In this document: positions 28,010 to 30,031 of the stretch, piece after piece
Position numbering within the stretch: position 1 is the stretch's first letter
Layout of the letters: the number at the start of each line of letters is the position of its first letter
Origin: an uncultured Corynebacterium sp.
Lineage (GTDB): Bacteria; Actinomycetota; Actinomycetes; Mycobacteriales; Mycobacteriaceae
Direction of reading: 5' to 3'
Assembly: GCF_937999985.1 (NCBI RefSeq)
Contig: NZ_CALLDG010000196.1
Location: 1-30,031 of the forward strand
DNA length: 30,031 nucleotides
Position numbers and translations under genes: made by a program
The notes under the pieces: model-generated
Database searches by the model: none
Seen by the model: the letters and a program-made list of their open reading frames with translations, nothing else
What the model was told of the DNA's origin: nothing

Positions 28010-28176
28010 TGCTTCTCCTGTTCTGCGTGGTCGTTCGCGTGTTCTCGCCTGTCCCCGTGATACGACGTCAGTAGCACACCTAGTTCCCGGGCTATGTAAA
28101 GTGGGTCGCTCTTGTCGCTTAAACGTCTGTTTATTTCGGCCTCTAGTATTTGTTGTAACTTATGGGATAAGTCCAT
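28006..28176 (-). CDS. Small early protein (56 aa)
   Basis: ATG 28176 has AGAAAGAGAG a few bases upstream, and the TGA at 28006 overlaps the next start. The product is 56 residues, MDLSHKLQQILEAEINRRLS at the start and a charged end rich in H, E and Q (GDRREHANDHAEQEKQ). One central helix-loop-helix (SDPLYIARELGVLLTSYHG) resembles the first part of a helix-turn-helix, but it is too short to be sure. It is below the size usually reported, yet the frame, ribosome site and coupling support it. Confidence 0.6.
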   Translation of the reverse strand: MDLSHKLQQILEAEINRRLSDKSDPLYIARELGVLLTSYHGDRREHANDHAEQEKQ

Positions 28177-28208
28177 TTACTCTCTTTCTCACTTTCGTGA
28201 CCTGCGGT

Positions 28209-28454
28209 CTAGCGCTGCTGGATTACGTGCGGACATTGCGGCTCCTCGCTTTTCACCTTTCCGATTAGGTACACAGTGCCCGTAAGGAAGATAGTGACCG
28301 TGACGGCACCTGCCGCTGCGAATTTCGCAGCTTGCCTATCCTTGCCGTCGATCCACAGCGACATTGCTTTGTCTAGTGGCCATGCGGCGCCAAAGAAGGC
28401 GGCTAGGAATGAAAACGAGAACAACACGACCAGCAGGGCTCCAAGCAGCGTCAT
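28209..28454 (-). CDS. Small two-helix membrane protein
   Basis: The start is taken as ATG 28454, which overlaps the upstream TGA (ATGA); a longer open frame to 28556 lies within the upstream gene. The 81-residue product has two membrane helices (about 3-25, LLGALLVVLFSFSFLAAFFG, and 43-65, AAAGAVTVTIFLTGTVYLIG) separated by a charged loop (WIDGKDRQ) and a polar end with C72. It is an early-region membrane protein, different from the holin cassette. It could serve superinfection immunity; the function is unknown. Confidence 0.68.
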   Translation of the reverse strand: MTLLGALLVVLFSFSFLAAFFGAAWPLDKAMSLWIDGKDRQAAKFAAAGAVTVTIFLTGTVYLIGKVKSEEPQCPHVIQQR

Positions 28455-29113
28455 TTGCCCCACCCCCTGCGGAGGACATGGCGGGTGGTTCTGGCCATTA
28501 CCAGGTCGTTGGTGGTGGCTCCTTCTTGCACCCACACGTGGGGCAAGTGAACCCACGGCTTTTCGCCCGGTTTAGCGACAACGCTGCCTTCTGGTAGTTC
28601 CCCGTATTCCTCTTGGGTGGTGACGGTTTCCGGGGTGTCGTGTTGGCGGGCTGGGATTAGCGGGGTGATGAGCGTGATTTCGTAGTTATGCCATTCGCTC
28701 TCGTCGGCTGCCTCCCGTGCGGGGGTTACCCATAAGCCAGGGGCGATTTTGAGCGCGGGGGTGTTGGGTTGGCTGTCGAAGCCGTTGTGCGCGTCTACTA
28801 GCCACGCTTCGCCCACGGGCACGTCTTGCGGGCGGGTGGTCTGTTTTGGGAATGTGAGGTCGTCGATGAGCACGAAGTTCCCCTGCGCTCCGCCTATCGC
28901 GTCGCCGCTTAGGTAGCTGACGTGTATGAGTCCTTTGTGTGTCGGCTTGTCTTCGGCGATAAGCACGTCCCCGAGTTTCGGGTGTTTTGCCCATCGGCCT
29001 AGTAGCCCGGTGGTGGGTTGCGCGTTGTTGATCTGGTCTTCCAGCTGGTCGATCTGGTTGGCGAGTTCTTTAGCCTGCTGCTTTAGTTCTTCCAGGCGCT
29101 GCTTGTTGGTCAT
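28451..29113 (-). CDS. Hypothetical protein with N-terminal coiled coil
   Basis: This 220-residue protein is the largest of the early group. ATG 29113 overlaps the upstream stop (ATGA). Residues 1-30 form a coiled coil (NKQRLEELKQQAKELANQID). After residue 36 comes a beta-rich domain with GRWAKHPKLGDVLIAEDKPT and KGLIHVSYLSGDAIGGAQGN, reminiscent of a small SH3-like barrel, then VGEAWLVDAHNGFDSQPNTP, SEWHNYEITLITPLIPARQ and a Trp/His-rich C-terminus (KPWVHLPHVWVQEGATTND) with a basic end. I recognise no family. The build suggests an oligomeric binding protein. Confidence 0.68.
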   Translation of the reverse strand: MTNKQRLEELKQQAKELANQIDQLEDQINNAQPTTGLLGRWAKHPKLGDVLIAEDKPTHKGLIHVSYLSGDAIGGAQGNFVLIDDLTFPKQTTRPQDVPVGEAWLVDAHNGFDSQPNTPALKIAPGLWVTPAREAADESEWHNYEITLITPLIPARQHDTPETVTTQEEYGELPEGSVVAKPGEKPWVHLPHVWVQEGATTNDLVMARTTRHVLRRGWGK

Positions 29114-29394
29114 GGGTGGTCTCCTATCAATTCGGCGACTTCCACCGCTGTGAGTTCCTGGTGGGCTTGATCCCCCGCTAAGGCGATGTGAAGCCGGGCG
29201 AAAATGCCTATCTCGCCAGGGTGGTCTACGTAGAACCGGGCGGGGTTATTTTCGTCGAAGGAAGCGCGGGCAGAGGTCGAGGAATAGACAGTCTTTGCCC
29301 CACGCCTGCGCACCGTGACGATCCAATTAGGATCAGGGTATCGAGAGTGCTGTACCCGCTCGAACGGGCTGGGGTATTGGAATCCCAACCTCAT
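29110..29394 (-). CDS. Hypothetical early protein
   Basis: The frame is open from 29550, but the upstream part overlaps another gene; the ATG at 29394, joined to the upstream TGA as ATGA, is chosen, giving 94 residues. It begins MRLGFQYPSPFERVQHSRYP and has PNWIVTVRRRGAKTVYSSTS (about 23-42) and a helical end (IALAGDQAHQELTAVEVAEL). The middle is beta-prone and arginine-rich. There is no known family; it is part of the coupled operon. Confidence 0.65.
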   Translation of the reverse strand: MRLGFQYPSPFERVQHSRYPDPNWIVTVRRRGAKTVYSSTSARASFDENNPARFYVDHPGEIGIFARLHIALAGDQAHQELTAVEVAELIGDHP

Positions 29395-29774
29395 TCTCCG
29401 TTCTCCTGTTCTGCTTGTGCAGCTTGTCGAGCGAGCCGTATAGTTTCCCCTCGCACCATAGACTCGCTCCACAAAAGCCCCTTTGGAATCCAGCGGTGGG
29501 CGCCCTCTAGTTCCAGGGTCCTCTTCGTTCCAGGCGCTTCGGGGTGCCATGCATCGCCGAAGTGTGCCGTGTCGAACCCAATGGTGCGCCCCTTGTGGTA
29601 AGTGATCTCACCGTGCACATCGACGTCCACAGCGGGGTTCGCTGCCAGGCATCCATACTCCAGCCACGGGTGCCCTTCGGGGAGGGTTACGTACCCGTTG
29701 ATTGAGTAGGGACCCATTCGCGTTTCGCACTCATATCCGTACGCAGTGAATTGGCGCAATGAGTGTCCTCTCAC
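29391..29774 (-). CDS. Hypothetical early protein
   Basis: GTG 29774 overlaps the upstream TGA (GTGA) and has GGAGATGG close by. The product is 127 residues, with a beta-rich body: YECETRMGPYSINGYVTLPE, LEYGCLAANPAVDVDVHGE (about 38-56), TYHKGRTIGFDTAHFGDAW, and a helical end (GETIRLARQAAQAEQENGE). Several His and Cys residues are scattered without a known metal motif. No family is recognised, although GFDTAHFGDAW looks conserved in style. Confidence 0.65.
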   Translation of the reverse strand: MRGHSLRQFTAYGYECETRMGPYSINGYVTLPEGHPWLEYGCLAANPAVDVDVHGEITYHKGRTIGFDTAHFGDAWHPEAPGTKRTLELEGAHRWIPKGLLWSESMVRGETIRLARQAAQAEQENGE

Positions 29775-30031
29775 TTTCCCATCTCCTTATCTCGTGCTCG
29801 CTTGGCTTCTTCCACAGCTGCGAGGAGGGCGAGGGCTACGGCGCGGGCTTCGTCGTAGTCGAGCTCCAGCACTTCCTCCTCGTGCGTGTCTACGTCGATA
29901 GTTCCCAGCCGGAGATAGTGGATGATAGTGCCGTCGTTGTCCATATCGCCATCAATTGCGATGGAGTGGCCGGTGTGCCAGGTGCTGTATGTGTCGCGGG
30001 TTTTCGACGGTTCGGGTAGGTCGTAGGTTCT
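29771..30031 (-). CDS. Hypothetical protein, C-terminal part (cut by window edge)
   Basis: An open frame enters from beyond position 30031 and ends at TGA 29773-29771, 86 residues being visible. The C-terminus is helical and charged (LDYDEARAVALALLAAVEEA, then KRARDKEMGK), preceded by a beta-like piece (WHTGHSIAIDGDMDNDGTII, then HYLRLGTIDVDTHEEEVLEL) with an Asp-rich turn. It overlaps the next gene as GTGA and so belongs to the same operon. The start and full length are unknown. Confidence 0.65.
   Translation of the reverse strand, partial: RTYDLPEPSKTRDTYSTWHTGHSIAIDGDMDNDGTIIHYLRLGTIDVDTHEEEVLELDYDEARAVALALLAAVEEAKRARDKEMGK

Larger units (their letters stand above)
1974..30031. mobile_element. 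Siphovirus-type prophage, left part (right end outside window)
   Basis: Nearly every gene from 2255 to the right edge is phage-like: lysis, tail, head and packaging genes in canonical order, then small early genes. The lysis end abuts tRNA-Gln, as expected for a genome opened at attP located just after the lysis genes. The exact left boundary cannot be fixed because the second att copy, and the integrase, are not in the window; it lies somewhere between the tRNA 3' part and about 2125. All recognised structural genes are full length with no frame breaks other than the programmed one, so the prophage looks capable of making particles. Confidence 0.93.

Noticed and set aside
29110..29550. Longer 146-codon form of the early gene ending at 29110
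   Set aside because: The extra part overlaps the well-coupled upstream gene; the ATGA start at 29394 fits the operon pattern.

Overview
The window holds a chromosomal edge followed by most of the structural half of an integrated tailed phage. The left edge (1-1811, minus) is the N-terminal part of mfd, followed by a tRNA-Gln(TTG) gene on the plus strand (1902-1973) and its terminator. From about 2034 to the right edge everything looks like one siphovirus-type prophage. The host is probably a high-GC actinobacterium, most likely Corynebacterium or a close relative. That is inferred from composition, GTG/TTG starts, the mfd/tRNA-Gln pairing and actinophage-type tail genes; no host marker other than mfd and the tRNA is present.

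Layout, read along the minus strand from right to left. (1) 30031-26942: a chain of ten small genes of unknown function, most of them overlapping by 1-4 bases, so probably translated as one coupled unit. (2) 26286-26928: a short island on the plus strand, with a clear promoter, a 32-aa hydrophobic peptide, a long hairpin, a 56-aa membrane peptide and a 71-aa DNA-binding protein. (3) 26255-25707: a helix-turn-helix protein facing the other way, ending in a terminator. (4) 25706-25191: a non-coding or weakly coding stretch with a striking array of G-runs and a low-complexity repetitive tract. (5) 25190-22924: HNH endonuclease, a candidate cos region, small and large terminase. (6) 22923-17805: portal, MuF-like protein, scaffold, major capsid protein and four head-tail connector genes. 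(7) 17789-4813: major tail protein, tail assembly chaperones with a -1 frameshift, a 1502-aa tape measure protein carrying two wall-degrading domains, Dit-like and Gp37-like baseplate proteins, and fibre/tip proteins. (8) 4803-2255: a protein with two chitin-binding-like modules, an amidase endolysin, and three membrane-anchored lysis-type genes. A terminator at 2119-2173 ends the late transcript.

This order (early genes, cos, terminase, head, tail, lysis, att) is what an HK97-like genome gives when opened at its attachment site, so the left prophage end should lie at or just after the tRNA-Gln gene, with the integrase beyond the right edge of the window.

Beyond the ordinary phage parts, the most unusual features are: a tRNA-like anticodon-plus-T-arm fragment whose 'anticodon' is the stop codon of the MuF gene, followed by a terminator and two hairpins ahead of the scaffold gene; the plus-strand small-peptide cassette, whose first peptide resembles type I toxins; the eight-run G-tract array; and phased 10-11 bp repeats beside the tRNA. 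I see no CRISPR array, no transposase and no antibiotic-resistance or classical toxin gene.
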